NCBI GenBank assembly: GCA_014801815.1
Contig: JAAVDM010000039.1
Span: forward strand, 1 to 64,000
Direction: 5' to 3'
Source of the DNA: Bacteroides sp.
GTDB lineage: Bacteria > Bacteroidota > Bacteroidia > Bacteroidales > Muribaculaceae
Length of the DNA: 64,000 nucleotides
This document shows positions 16,915 to 26,062 of the stretch, in pieces. Each line of letters starts with the position of its first letter. Position 1 is the stretch's first letter. Position numbers and translations under genes: made by a program. The notes beneath the pieces were generated by a model that searched no databases, was not told where the DNA came from, and worked only from the letters and a program-made list of their open reading frames with translations.

Positions 16915-19233
16915 TCAAAATCTGTTCTTATCCGTATTTCCGGCACCACGACCTTTATATCGGGAGCGTGCTGAATTGAAATTGTATCTTATAGTGAGTG
17001 ACAGGTCGAGCGTATCATACATCTTTTTTACAGACATAGAGCTTAGAGCGTCATACGATACTGCCTCCTGCCGCCAAGTACTAAATATGTCATTGAGCTG
17101 CAGCTTGACACTCCATGTGTCATCTGCAAAAGATTTATATAATCCAAGTTCACATTGCCAATAGGGCTTCAGATAGAAATTATCTCCGTTTCCAGAAGTT
17201 CTTGCAGTAAAGTCAACGTTCAGCCATATATTCCGGGGAAGCCTGATTGCATTGTTGAACCTGAATATTCCCAAAGGTTTGTTTAATTTGATAATCTTAT
17301 CAACATGGATTATCTTGAAATTCTGAGCGTTAACCCCGGCCATAAAAGTAGGATGCCAGCAGTCAAAGAATGTAGGAGAGTAGTTTGCATAAGCTCCGTA
17401 TGTGTTGAATCTTGGCATATTTACCATTGTCAGCAGAGTGATATCTTTATTGTCCGAATATTCCGATGTTTGCCACATAAAATAGTTCTTTGTTAAACAG
17501 TATTCCAATTCCAGCACAAAATCCTTCCATGAGGCTAAAGCCGAGAGGTAGTCTCTGTATATAGGTTGCAGGTTAGGATTACCTGATTCATAACTATATC
17601 TGTCTATATATTTTATAGCGGAGCTTAGTTGCTCGAAAGCCGGTCGGGTAGTCTTTCTGGTGTATGAGAAATTCGTTCTGACATTTCCGATTGGGAAAGA
17701 CAAGTTGGCAGCGGGAGCAAGATTATTATATTCACGGCTCAGGTCATCGCTGCGCTCCCCGAATTGCCAATATTTAGAATCGGTATATTCCCATCTCAAA
17801 CCTACACCGGCTGTGACAATTCCAAATGTCTGATCTGTCTCCGCAAAGAGAGCCGATGTAGTTTCACTGATTTTTATGTCGTTGTCTGTTATATAATCGC
17901 TATTGCCTGTATATCTGTCTGTACGACGGATATTACTGACTTCGGTTCCAAATCTCAATTCACCTTTCCATAGAGGAACGGAAGCTATGACATTACCGGC
18001 AAGAAGACGGTTTGTGACATCGTTGATGGTAGTGAACTTACGTTCATCATTAGCTGAAGATATTTCATTTTCGACATTATGGCGGTCATTGTTCTGCCAT
18101 AGTGCATCAAAATTGGCCGAAAGATGCCATTCTCCCAAATCACCTGAATAATAAGCGCTAAACAGATGTTGGCGGTTATGGCGTGTGGCGTCAGAAAGAT
18201 TGTCAAGAGTTTCTGAGAATACATTATCTATGTAACGGTCAGTCAAAGAGTTTCCGGTTATTGTGGAAGGCTTGAATGAGAAGTCATAATAGAAACCTAA
18301 ATAATGAGAGGAGAAACTGTAATTCAGGCCTATCTTTCCTTGATAGACGGGATATTTTGCAAAATCCCGTCCGTAACTGTATTGTTGCACAATGCCTGAT
18401 TTAAGATATTGAGTGTTTGTACTGGAAACTCTTGGCCGCTCTCTGTAATTCTCATAATTCAATGTGCCGAAAAGGTCAAAACCTTTCTTTCTCCAGTTGA
18501 AGTTTACCTGCTCAAACAAATAGACAAAATGTTTGTAGCCAACCGTAGTACGGTCATTGAATGAGAAACCTTCGCCCACAGGTGCAACTGTTGTAATTCT
18601 TATTACAGAGTTGACGGTTGAAGCGTATTTTGCTCCGGGATTTGTCACGACATCAACACTTTTTATCTGTGACGAGGCGAGTTGATTAAGTTCCGATATA
18701 TCGTGTACCTGCCTTCCGTTTATGTATATAAGCGGAGTACCCTTGCCAAGAACTTCAATCTCTGAGCCGGACTTGGTTACGAAAGGCATTTTACCGAGTA
18801 CCTCAAGAGCGGTGCCGGTATCGGCGAGATAGGAGCCGGAGATTGCTACTCTTATTCCATCACCCTTAAGTTTCGCCACAGGTGGAGTGCTTTTTACAAT
18901 AACCTCACCAAGCATATACGATGCTGGAGTGAGAATAATATCTCCTACCTCTGCTTCCGGATTATGGATTATCTTGTCTTCAAATCCCATAGCCGAGATT
19001 TTAAGAAACATAGGAGTCTCGTTACCGGTAACGACAAATTTTCCGGTTACATCTGTCACCGTGCCGTCAATCATAGTGGAATCATTCAGCAACTGAAGGG
19101 TGACATTGGAAAATTCCAGAGGATTGCCGGATTCGTCTTTTACCCGGCCTTCGTAGTACACAGTCGTTGCAAAAAGGGTGTTGACGCCCGGACAGAGCAA
19201 TAGCCCTGTCATCAATAATTTCTTTAATGACAT
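16915..19233 (-). CDS. TonB-dependent-receptor-like outer-membrane beta-barrel protein
   Basis: 772 aa with a signal peptide (MSLKKLLMTGLLLCPGVNTLFA). An N-terminal carboxypeptidase-regulatory-like domain ('YYEGRVKDESGNPLEFSNVT') is followed by a plug domain ('GKGTPLIYINGRQVHDISEL') and a long barrel of the OMP_b-brl_3 type ending in aromatic-rich strands ('LQLNDIFSTWRQEAVSYDAL', 'SLTIRYNFN'). No TonB box is clear, and no SusD partner is adjacent. It is downstream of an ECF sigma and an anti-sigma-like gene in one minus-strand unit, so it is probably that sigma factor's target (inference). Ligand unknown. Confidence 0.85.
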   Translation of the reverse strand: MSLKKLLMTGLLLCPGVNTLFATTVYYEGRVKDESGNPLEFSNVTLQLLNDSTMIDGTVTDVTGKFVVTGNETPMFLKISAMGFEDKIIHNPEAEVGDIILTPASYMLGEVIVKSTPPVAKLKGDGIRVAISGSYLADTGTALEVLGKMPFVTKSGSEIEVLGKGTPLIYINGRQVHDISELNQLASSQIKSVDVVTNPGAKYASTVNSVIRITTVAPVGEGFSFNDRTTVGYKHFVYLFEQVNFNWRKKGFDLFGTLNYENYRERPRVSSTNTQYLKSGIVQQYSYGRDFAKYPVYQGKIGLNYSFSSHYLGFYYDFSFKPSTITGNSLTDRYIDNVFSETLDNLSDATRHNRQHLFSAYYSGDLGEWHLSANFDALWQNNDRHNVENEISSANDERKFTTINDVTNRLLAGNVIASVPLWKGELRFGTEVSNIRRTDRYTGNSDYITDNDIKISETTSALFAETDQTFGIVTAGVGLRWEYTDSKYWQFGERSDDLSREYNNLAPAANLSFPIGNVRTNFSYTRKTTRPAFEQLSSAIKYIDRYSYESGNPNLQPIYRDYLSALASWKDFVLELEYCLTKNYFMWQTSEYSDNKDITLLTMVNMPRFNTYGAYANYSPTFFDCWHPTFMAGVNAQNFKIIHVDKIIKLNKPLGIFRFNNAIRLPRNIWLNVDFTARTSGNGDNFYLKPYWQCELGLYKSFADDTWSVKLQLNDIFSTWRQEAVSYDALSSMSVKKMYDTLDLSLTIRYNFNSARSRYKGRGAGNTDKNRF

Positions 19234-19259
19234 TTTATGTGATGATTAAGGAATAGTAG

Positions 19260-20414
19260 TTAGAGTCCGCCGACGACAATCCAACCATAGGAGTCGGTTT
19301 TCTGTAAGGTTATGTTGTGACTCTGTAATGTTCCATCTCGGAGTAGTAATGTATAAGGAACAAAAAACGAGTTCCCTGCACCGGAGGTAAATGATCGGCC
19401 TATAGAAATTAGTTTTGAACCTTTAAACCTATCTCTGTACATAACATCAGATACTTCGGGGAGTATTACTTTATCAAGGATATTGTTATCCCAGTCGGCA
19501 AAGGCATTCAAAATAGTGGAGGCTGCTTCCTCTGCACTCAGACCCTTTAATCCGTTTGGCCGATCTTCTGTCTCAACAAACTTTATTCCGTCAGCAAGTT
19601 GACATATATCCTTTGTCAGAGAGCCATAATCTATTGATGAAACTTTAAGTACGACAATTTCACGATTTCCTAAAATCACACTGACCGTAGCACTTTTCAA
19701 TCTCTTTGAATCGGCATCAATGACATATTTTCGCAGATTCTCGGATTCTGTGATTGATGTGTTCAGTAAATACGGATTGTCAAAATTTCCTTGGGAGTCT
19801 GCATGGACGGTAAGTATAATGTCTTTACCTTTCTTCTGTACATTATAGTCTGCCTTACTATTATTTAGGCAGTTATCCAGTTCGTTTTCGAGAATTTGTC
19901 GGGGGGTCAGTAAGTTGGCTAAATAACCTAAGATATCTTCATTATCTGTGGCTTTGATGTGCCAGCCTAAGTTAAGCGACGGTATCCATGTGTGAATGTC
20001 GTTGCCATTGCCGATTGCAATACGCTCTCCTTTGTCAATACGCCATCTCAGCAGAGAATCCGAATAGGCAATGTCAACATGGTGTGTGACAAAATCATTG
20101 TCTATGTCGATATATCGGAAGTTTTCAATAGGTAATGTCCTGATATCTACGACCATTTCGATACTTTCTGTATTCCCAAGTGCTTTAATTGCTTCGGTAA
20201 GAATTTCTTTAGCTGACATCCCTGACGGAATAAGCACAAGTAGCAGCACAGCGGCAACCGCACTCAGACTGATACCCCCGAACAACCATTTTCTTGTTAT
20301 TCTGTGTCTACGGTCTCTCTCGATTGCTTTTTGCACTTTCTTGCGAAGTTCGTCTGAAGCCTTTATGTCACGGCGAGGCTCCAAAAACTCTTTTATATCT
20401 TTGTAATTATCCAT
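19260..20414 (-). CDS. Single-pass membrane protein, likely anti-sigma factor
   Basis: 384 aa. A charged cytoplasmic N-terminus of about 45 residues is followed by one transmembrane helix ('GISLSAVAAVLLLVLIPSG') and a large periplasmic domain rich in beta structure ('NTESIEMVVDIRTLPIENFR'), loosely reminiscent of lipoprotein-carrier folds. It starts at the end of the ECF sigma gene (1 nt apart) and is followed by the TonB-type barrel gene. That order and topology support an anti-sigma role, but no canonical FecR motif is seen. Confidence 0.65.
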   Translation of the reverse strand: MDNYKDIKEFLEPRRDIKASDELRKKVQKAIERDRRHRITRKWLFGGISLSAVAAVLLLVLIPSGMSAKEILTEAIKALGNTESIEMVVDIRTLPIENFRYIDIDNDFVTHHVDIAYSDSLLRWRIDKGERIAIGNGNDIHTWIPSLNLGWHIKATDNEDILGYLANLLTPRQILENELDNCLNNSKADYNVQKKGKDIILTVHADSQGNFDNPYLLNTSITESENLRKYVIDADSKRLKSATVSVILGNREIVVLKVSSIDYGSLTKDICQLADGIKFVETEDRPNGLKGLSAEEAASTILNAFADWDNNILDKVILPEVSDVMYRDRFKGSKLISIGRSFTSGAGNSFFVPYTLLLRDGTLQSHNITLQKTDSYGWIVVGGL

Positions 20415-20415
20415 G

Positions 20416-20916
20416 CTATGACATTTTATTGTTAATGAATAGTTTTCGTAATTTATCCATTCCGGACTTATACCGTGATTTAGCGGTAGACTGAGGAATG
20501 GAAAGGATATTGCTTATTTCAACGAAAGAAAGATTGTCTACCACGTTCATTCTTATTATCTCTGATTCACGTTGTGGCAGACTGTCAAGACATACGTTGA
20601 TTCTGTCAGCTTCCTCTAGATCGAGGACGTCTTCCGGACTATATTCAACATCAAGATTACCACTCAGACTCAGTTCTCTTTTCTCAGTCCGCATCTTATC
20701 GAGACAAAGATTGTGGACTATTCTGAAAAGATAAAGTCTGACACTCTCCGGTTTGATATTGCCGGTACTTTTCTCCAGAAATTTCAGAATAGCATCATAT
20801 ACAAGGTCTTCGGCTTCAACACGATTGCCCAATCGGAAATAGGCAAACCGAACAAGATAATCGAGATTGTCCTCAATTATCTTACTTATTGTGTTGCGTT
20901 TCGACTTCTTAAACAT
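20416..20916 (-). CDS. ECF-type RNA polymerase sigma-70 factor
   Basis: 166 aa. Region 2: 'LVRFAYFRLGNRVEAEDLVY' and 'RLYLFRIVHNLCLDKMRTEK'. Region 4: 'LPQRESEIIRMNVVDNLSFV' and 'IPQSTAKSRYKSGMDKL'. It heads a sigma / membrane anti-sigma-like / outer-membrane barrel unit with essentially no gap between the first two genes, a common layout for cell-surface signalling in Bacteroidetes. Confidence 0.9.
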   Translation of the reverse strand: MFKKSKRNTISKIIEDNLDYLVRFAYFRLGNRVEAEDLVYDAILKFLEKSTGNIKPESVRLYLFRIVHNLCLDKMRTEKRELSLSGNLDVEYSPEDVLDLEEADRINVCLDSLPQRESEIIRMNVVDNLSFVEISNILSIPQSTAKSRYKSGMDKLRKLFINNKMS

Positions 20917-21036
20917 TTGCCGCTTGTTATTGATACTTCTGTATGATAGGACGAAATATTGTCAGAATCGACGAGATTTAACTGTTAAAAAACGTAAAGT
21001 ATTTCAGGGTAAAGTATAATGAATCATGGTATAGAT

Positions 21037-21079
21037 TATGAGGCCGTGTCATAATTCTGAATTATGACACGGCCTCATA
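21037..21079 (-). terminator. Perfect hairpin terminator after the DUF4143 ATPase gene
   Basis: 19-bp perfect arms (TATGAGGCCGTGTCATAAT and its complement) with a 5-nt loop, 17 nt past the stop of the minus-strand ATPase gene. The GAGGC.GTGTC core resembles the outer arm of the nested repeat at 40602-40690. Confidence 0.8.
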
Positions 21080-21095
21080 CGCATAGAGAAGTACA

Positions 21096-22361
21096 TCATT
21101 GCCACTCGTCCTTCAGGAGAAAATCAAATAGTCCCGTAAAGTAGATGCCATTATCATCGGTATATGGCATGATGTCATCTCCCACAACCACAATCTTTCT
21201 GAACGAATCAGAAACCTTAAGAAGCGAAGCCAATTCCTGCTCCCTTTTTTCTTCGGTTGGAATTGAGTAGGCTGACTGAATATAGTATTTCCGGTCTCCT
21301 TTGTTTACTACGAAGTCAATTTCCCGCTGAATAAACATCTGTTTGCCGTTTCTCATTTCACGGCTTTCCACCACTCCGACATCAACAAGGAAACCGAGAA
21401 CACGAAGATGGTTATATAGTACGTTTTCCATGATGTGGGTCGGTTCCTGCTGACGGAAGTTCAATCTGGCATTTCGCAACCCAACATCGATACAGTAATA
21501 TTTCTTGGTAGACTCGAAGTATCGTTTCCCCTTTACATCATATCTTTCCGCACTCTCAAAAAGAAATGCGTTTTCAAGATAGTTGATGTAAGATGCTACA
21601 GTCTTGGGATCTATCTTTGTTTTCTGAACCGATTCAAGAGTATTGGCTATTCTTGTAGGATTAGTCAGAGAACCGATAGAACTGCACAGAGATGTTGCCA
21701 GTCTTGATAAGGCAAGCTCGTTCTTGACATTGTTCCGTTCAACTACGTCATCGAGATATGTCTTGTCCCAGAGTCTCTGAAGATAATTGATCTTTTGCTT
21801 ATTATCGCTATAGTGCAGCAATCTCGGCATGCCTCCGAAAGTATAATACTCTTTCCATGCCTCACTAATGCTGTCATGTATCTGACTGAACTCCCTGAAA
21901 GAAAGAGGAAATACACGTATCTCATCTCCTCTGCCGCGAAAGATAGTACGAATATCTTTAGACAGAAAACGTGAATTGCTTCCAGTGACATAGACATCGA
22001 TGTTCTCGTGTCCGTTCAATCCATTTACAAGACGTTCAAAATTATCAAGTTCCTGTATCTCATCAAGAAATACATAGTAATTCTCATCGTCGTTTTTTAT
22101 GAGCGAGTAGATGTATTCTTTGACGGCCTTATGATCAAGTACATCAAAATCGTGCTTATTATCATCTTTGTCGAAATCAACTGTAATTATATTTTCTTTC
22201 TTGACATGATGCTCAATCAGATAATCGCGGTATATATGGCTTAGAAGCCATGATTTTCCACACCGACGAGGTCCGGTGATGATTTTTACCTCACCATTGT
22301 CCCGCCTGAGAATCAGCTTTTCGAGGTAGATGTCACGCTTTATGTACCGGTTGTGATTCAT
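21096..22361 (-). CDS. AAA ATPase with DUF4143 domain
   Basis: A 421-aa P-loop ATPase of the archaeal/bacterial 'ATP-binding protein, DUF4143' family. Walker A 'GPRRCGKSWLL' is near residue 31 and Walker B 'YYVFLDEIQEL' near residue 100. 'YVTGSNSRFLSKDIRTIFRG' gives the sensor region. The C-terminal half carries the nuclease-like DUF4143 segment ('YYCIDVGLRNARL', 'EIDFVVNKGDRKYYIQSAYS'). These genes are numerous, often solitary and variably present in Bacteroidales genomes; their role is unknown. The start codon abuts a 48-bp near-perfect palindrome, and a strong promoter match lies about 300 nt upstream. Confidence 0.85.
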   Translation of the reverse strand: MNHNRYIKRDIYLEKLILRRDNGEVKIITGPRRCGKSWLLSHIYRDYLIEHHVKKENIITVDFDKDDNKHDFDVLDHKAVKEYIYSLIKNDDENYYVFLDEIQELDNFERLVNGLNGHENIDVYVTGSNSRFLSKDIRTIFRGRGDEIRVFPLSFREFSQIHDSISEAWKEYYTFGGMPRLLHYSDNKQKINYLQRLWDKTYLDDVVERNNVKNELALSRLATSLCSSIGSLTNPTRIANTLESVQKTKIDPKTVASYINYLENAFLFESAERYDVKGKRYFESTKKYYCIDVGLRNARLNFRQQEPTHIMENVLYNHLRVLGFLVDVGVVESREMRNGKQMFIQREIDFVVNKGDRKYYIQSAYSIPTEEKREQELASLLKVSDSFRKIVVVGDDIMPYTDDNGIYFTGLFDFLLKDEWQ

Positions 22362-22408
22362 ACCTATTCCATTTTTACTGTAAATTTGCAGTAAAAATGG
22401 AATAGGTA
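22361..22408 (-). promoter_or_regulatory. 48-bp palindrome touching the ATPase start codon
   Basis: Perfect 20-nt arms (TACCTATTCCATTTTTACTG and its complement) flank an 8-nt centre that itself contains AAATTT, so all but one pair of the 48 bp is self-complementary. In the mRNA the hairpin would end at the A of the ATG and would occlude ribosome loading; in DNA it could be an operator. Confidence 0.75.
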
Positions 22409-22668
22409 CAATTATTATCTCATTTATTGAGGGTTGAATGTATCAAAAAACATTGGCGTATAACAAAACTTAACGATATTTGACCAACTTTTTCCTCAGG
22501 AAAGTGGATTCACAAAATAAATTTATAATTTTTCATTTGAATTAATGACAGTTAGCTTCGGTTTTGTTCAAACGTTTGTATTATATAAGTACTTCCAATA
22601 TACCCGGAAGATATGATTTTACATCCATAGTTTGAATGATTTTGAATTTACGTGTTAGATTTATGATG

Positions 22669-22699
22669 CAAAGTTAGTTATAAAATACCTTGCAGCAAA
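22669..22699 (-). promoter_or_regulatory. Strong Bacteroidetes-type promoter facing the DUF4143 ATPase
   Basis: On the minus strand, TTTG (22699-22696), a 19-nt spacer and TAACTTTG (22676-22669). The consensus match is perfect; it would give the ATPase mRNA a leader of about 300 nt that includes the palindrome. Confidence 0.65.
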
Positions 22700-23117
22700 C
22701 TACATAATCTTATATTTGCCTTTATAATATATTGGTAATCAATAGTAAGATAAATCCTAACATTGGCTGACACATGGGAAAACTATTTATAAATGTATGT
22801 AATAATCCGTTCTCTGAGGAGATCTTGTTGACTGCCTGATCTTATTATTAATATTGATATTACTACAGCTGTTATTATGCTTTCAACTCTTAAGCCAAAC
22901 TAAGCCTGAGTAAGATCTCTATTAATAGAAATAAGGAATTTATCAACTATTAAAATATGTAAAATTATTGTTAATTTATATATAAAATAGGATAATAATA
23001 GAATTTATATACTGTATAATTAACGTATATTATTTATTCATAGGTATATAACTATTGATGTTATTTAATATAAGTTAATAATGATTTCTTAGTTTATATA
23101 ATGCCTGACCCGGTCTT

Positions 23118-23150
23118 TTGAGGAATAGAGAGCTTTTTTTAGTAACTTTG
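23118..23150 (+). promoter_or_regulatory. Promoter of def
   Basis: TTG (23118-23120), 22-nt spacer, TAACTTTG (23143-23150), 23 nt upstream of the def ATG. The spacer is slightly longer than usual. Confidence 0.6.
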
Positions 23151-23173
23151 TAGGATATTTTTTCAAACAAGCA

Positions 23174-23731
23174 ATGATTTTACCGATTTACCTGTACGGG
23201 CAGCCGGTACTCCGCGAAGAGGCCGAAGACATAACGCCCGATTACCCCGAGCTGCAAAAGCTGATAGCCGACATGTGGGAGACTATGTACCACAGCGAGG
23301 GCGTCGGTCTGGCTGCTCCCCAGATTGGTCGAGCCATAAGCCTTATTGTCCTTGACGGCAGCGTGCTGGCTGATACATTTCCTGAGTGTGCCGACTCAAA
23401 GATGGTCATTATAAATCCTGACCTTGAAATAATTGAGGACGGTGACCCTGTTGTTCGCGACGAAGGCTGTCTCAGTCTGCCGGGACTCAGTGAGGGTGTC
23501 AAACGCCACGAACATGTACGTCTCAACTGGTATGATGAGAACTTTGTACAGCATGAAAAGGAATTTACCGGTTTCCTCTCGCGTATAATACAGCATGAGT
23601 ATGACCATCTGTTGGGTACTGTCTACACTGACCGTGTCAATCCTATACGCAAGCAACTCATCAAAACCAAACTCTCCAACATCGCCAAAGGCAAGGTACG
23701 CTGTGACTACCGTGTCAAGGCAAAGAAGTAA
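23174..23731 (+). CDS. def: Peptide deformylase
   Basis: A 185-aa metalloenzyme that removes the formyl group from nascent N-terminal Met. The three family motifs are intact: motif 1 'GVGLAAPQIG' (about residue 42), motif 2 'EGCLSLPG' (about residue 99) and motif 3 'QHEYDHLLG' (about residue 141), which provide the metal-binding Cys and two His. Normal length. It is followed 35 nt later by ettA, another translation gene, probably in one operon. Confidence 0.97.
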   Translation: MILPIYLYGQPVLREEAEDITPDYPELQKLIADMWETMYHSEGVGLAAPQIGRAISLIVLDGSVLADTFPECADSKMVIINPDLEIIEDGDPVVRDEGCLSLPGLSEGVKRHEHVRLNWYDENFVQHEKEFTGFLSRIIQHEYDHLLGTVYTDRVNPIRKQLIKTKLSNIAKGKVRCDYRVKAKK

Positions 23732-23766
23732 AATGCTAAGTTGAGAATTAACGATTCTCTCAGATT

Positions 23767-25455
23767 ATGGCTGACGATAAAAAAGTAATTTTCTCGATGG
23801 TGGGTGTAAGCAAGATTATACCCCCACAGCGACAGATTCTTAAGAATATATATCTGTCATTTTTCTACGGTGCCAAGATAGGCATTATCGGTCTTAACGG
23901 CTCCGGCAAATCAACCCTGCTCAAAATTATAGCCGGTATTGATAAGGAATATCAGGGTAACGTTGTATTCTCGCCCGGATATAGCGTAGGTTATCTGGAA
24001 CAAGATCCCAAGCTCGACTCGAACAAGACAGTCAGAGAAGTGGTGCAGGAAGGAATGCAGCCGGTTCTTGACCTCCTTGCCGAGTATGAAGAGGTCAACA
24101 ACGCTTTCTGTGACCCCGAGGTACTCGAAGATCCTGATAAGATGGATGCTCTTATGAATCGTCAGGCCGACCTGCAGGACAAACTTGACGCCTGTGATGC
24201 ATGGAATCTTGATAACAAGCTCGAACGTGCTATGGATGCGCTGCGTTGTCCGCCCGACGACCAGAAGATAGCTACTCTGTCGGGTGGTGAACGTCGTCGT
24301 GTGGCCTTATGTCGTCTGTTGTTGCAGCAACCCGACATTCTCCTGCTTGACGAGCCTACCAACCACTTGGACGCCGAATCTATCGACTGGCTCGAACAGC
24401 ATCTCCAGCAGTATCCCGGTACAGTTATCGCTGTAACGCATGACCGTTATTTCCTTGACCATGTGGCAGGATGGATTCTTGAACTTGATCGTGGTGAGGG
24501 TATACCCTGGAAAGGTAACTATTCATCGTGGCTCGACCAGAAGACCAAACGTATGGCACAAGAGGAGAAGCAGGCCAGCAAGCGCCGTAAGACTCTGGAA
24601 CGCGAGCTTGAATGGGTACGTATGGCTCCTAAAGCACGTCAGGCCAAAGGTAAGGCACGTCTTGCTTCATACGACCGTCTGCTCAACGAAGATCAGAAAC
24701 AGCGTGAGGAGAAACTGGAGATTTTCATACCCAATGGGCCGCGTCTCGGCAACAAAGTTATCGAAGCGCAGCATATTGCCAAGTCTTACGGCGACAAGGT
24801 ATTGTTTGATGACCTTAGTTTCATGCTTCCCCCTAATGGTATTGTCGGTGTCATAGGCCCCAATGGTGCCGGTAAGACAACGCTCTTCCGTCTCATCATG
24901 GGACTTGAAAATCAGGACAGAGGTGATTTTGAAGTAGGGGAGACCGTAAAAGTGGCTTATGTAGACCAGACTCATAAAGACCTTCATCCGGACAAGACTG
25001 TCTACGAAGTTATCTCGCAAGGCGTTGAATCTTTCCGTATGGGCGGACGTGATATGAACGCACGAGCCTATCTCTCCAAGTTTAATTTCTCGGGTGCCGA
25101 TCAGGAGAAAAAAATCGGTGTCCTTTCCGGTGGTGAGCGTAATCGTCTGCACCTTGCTATGGCTCTCAAAGAGGAGGGTAACGTGCTGTTGCTCGACGAG
25201 CCTACCAACGACATCGACGTTAATACACTGCGTGCCCTTGAGGAAGGTCTGGAGAATTTCGCCGGCTGTGCTGTCGTTGTCAGCCACGACCGTTGGTTCC
25301 TTGACCGTATCGCTACTCATATTCTTGCTTTTGAAGGTGACAGTCGCGTGACCTTCTACGAAGGCTCTTATTCTGATTACGAAGAATACCGCAAGAAGCG
25401 TGACGGCGCCAATTCAACTCCTCACCGTATACGTTATCGTAAACTGATGGACTAA
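23767..25455 (+). CDS. ettA: Energy-dependent translational throttle protein EttA (ABC-F ATPase)
   Basis: 562 aa with two ABC ATPase domains and no membrane segments. Walker A motifs are 'GLNGSGKSTLL' (about residue 42) and 'GPNGAGKTTLF' (about residue 364). Signature and Walker B regions are 'LSGGERRRVALCRLL', 'LLLDEPTNHLDAESIDWLE', 'LSGGERNRLHLAMALKE' and 'LLLDEPTNDIDVNT'. The linker and arm ('RMAQEEKQASKRRKTLE') suit EttA, which gates the ribosome E site according to the ATP/ADP ratio. It follows def, so this is a translation-linked unit. Confidence 0.94.
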   Translation: MADDKKVIFSMVGVSKIIPPQRQILKNIYLSFFYGAKIGIIGLNGSGKSTLLKIIAGIDKEYQGNVVFSPGYSVGYLEQDPKLDSNKTVREVVQEGMQPVLDLLAEYEEVNNAFCDPEVLEDPDKMDALMNRQADLQDKLDACDAWNLDNKLERAMDALRCPPDDQKIATLSGGERRRVALCRLLLQQPDILLLDEPTNHLDAESIDWLEQHLQQYPGTVIAVTHDRYFLDHVAGWILELDRGEGIPWKGNYSSWLDQKTKRMAQEEKQASKRRKTLERELEWVRMAPKARQAKGKARLASYDRLLNEDQKQREEKLEIFIPNGPRLGNKVIEAQHIAKSYGDKVLFDDLSFMLPPNGIVGVIGPNGAGKTTLFRLIMGLENQDRGDFEVGETVKVAYVDQTHKDLHPDKTVYEVISQGVESFRMGGRDMNARAYLSKFNFSGADQEKKIGVLSGGERNRLHLAMALKEEGNVLLLDEPTNDIDVNTLRALEEGLENFAGCAVVVSHDRWFLDRIATHILAFEGDSRVTFYEGSYSDYEEYRKKRDGANSTPHRIRYRKLMD

Positions 25456-25491
25456 AAACAGGTGTGCATACATCTGTTACAGAACATTGGA

Positions 25492-25914
25492 ATGGAGAAA
25501 AAGACAATACGTGTAGTCGGAGCGGCTATTATTGATTCCGGGAAGGTATTAGTAGCTCAGAGACCATATTCCGAGAAAGCATATAAATCTCTGAAATGGG
25601 AATTTCCCGGTGGTAAAATTGAAGCCGGTGAGACGGAGAAAGAGGCAATTAAACGCGAGATCAGCGAAGAACTTGACTGTATAATTGAAGTTCACAGACT
25701 TCTGCCCGAAATAGAGTATGAGTATCCTGACTTTATCCTCAGAATGACCGTCTGTATATGTAGTCCGGTGTATTCATCTGTGCCGAGATGTCTGGAACAT
25801 AATTCTATCTGTTGGTTCTCTCCCGAAGAATTATTGACTTTGGATTGGGCTGCCGCCGATGCTGTTGTTATCCAGTCATATTTTGATTTAATAGCCGGCT
25901 CACGATTGTCATAG
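25492..25914 (+). CDS. MutT-type NUDIX (deoxy)nucleoside triphosphate pyrophosphohydrolase
   Basis: 140 aa from the ATG at 25492 (MEKKTIRVVGAAI); the ORF track's earlier start adds 10 unlikely residues. The Nudix box is complete: 'GGKIEAGETEKEAIKREISE' followed by EL (Gx5Ex7REUxEExGU-like). 'KWEFPGG' precedes it, as in 8-oxo-dGTP diphosphatases. It starts 36 nt after ettA and may be the last gene of the def-ettA unit. A 72-bp palindromic terminator lies 75 nt past the stop. Confidence 0.9.
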   Translation: MEKKTIRVVGAAIIDSGKVLVAQRPYSEKAYKSLKWEFPGGKIEAGETEKEAIKREISEELDCIIEVHRLLPEIEYEYPDFILRMTVCICSPVYSSVPRCLEHNSICWFSPEELLTLDWAAADAVVIQSYFDLIAGSRLS

Positions 25915-25989
25915 TTGGTAAAGATTGTTGAATTTCTGTATTGAGACAAACGGTAGAAATTTATTTGATGTTATAAGCAAATAAAACTT

Positions 25990-26061
25990 AGTTGGCGAAA
26001 TGAGAATAGAGCCGGGTGAAGCTAATTAGCTTCACCCGGCTCTATTCTCATTTCGCCAACT
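25990..26061. terminator. 72-bp perfect palindrome, bidirectional terminator
   Basis: Two 36-nt arms (starting AGTTGGCGAAATGAGAATAG) are perfectly self-complementary with no unpaired centre. It lies between the convergent NUDIX and PepSY-like genes, ending 1 nt before the latter's stop codon. Position indicates termination in both directions; the length and perfection are exceptional. Confidence 0.85.
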
Positions 26062-26062
26062 C

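Larger units (their letters stand above)
22362..23173. other. AT-rich intergenic region between the DUF4143 ATPase and def
   Basis: About 810 nt, very AT-rich, with no ORF of coding character on either strand. It contains the ATPase palindrome, a minus-strand promoter match at 22669-22699 and the def promoter near 23118-23150. I see no tRNA or known RNA in the remainder. Confidence 0.6.
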
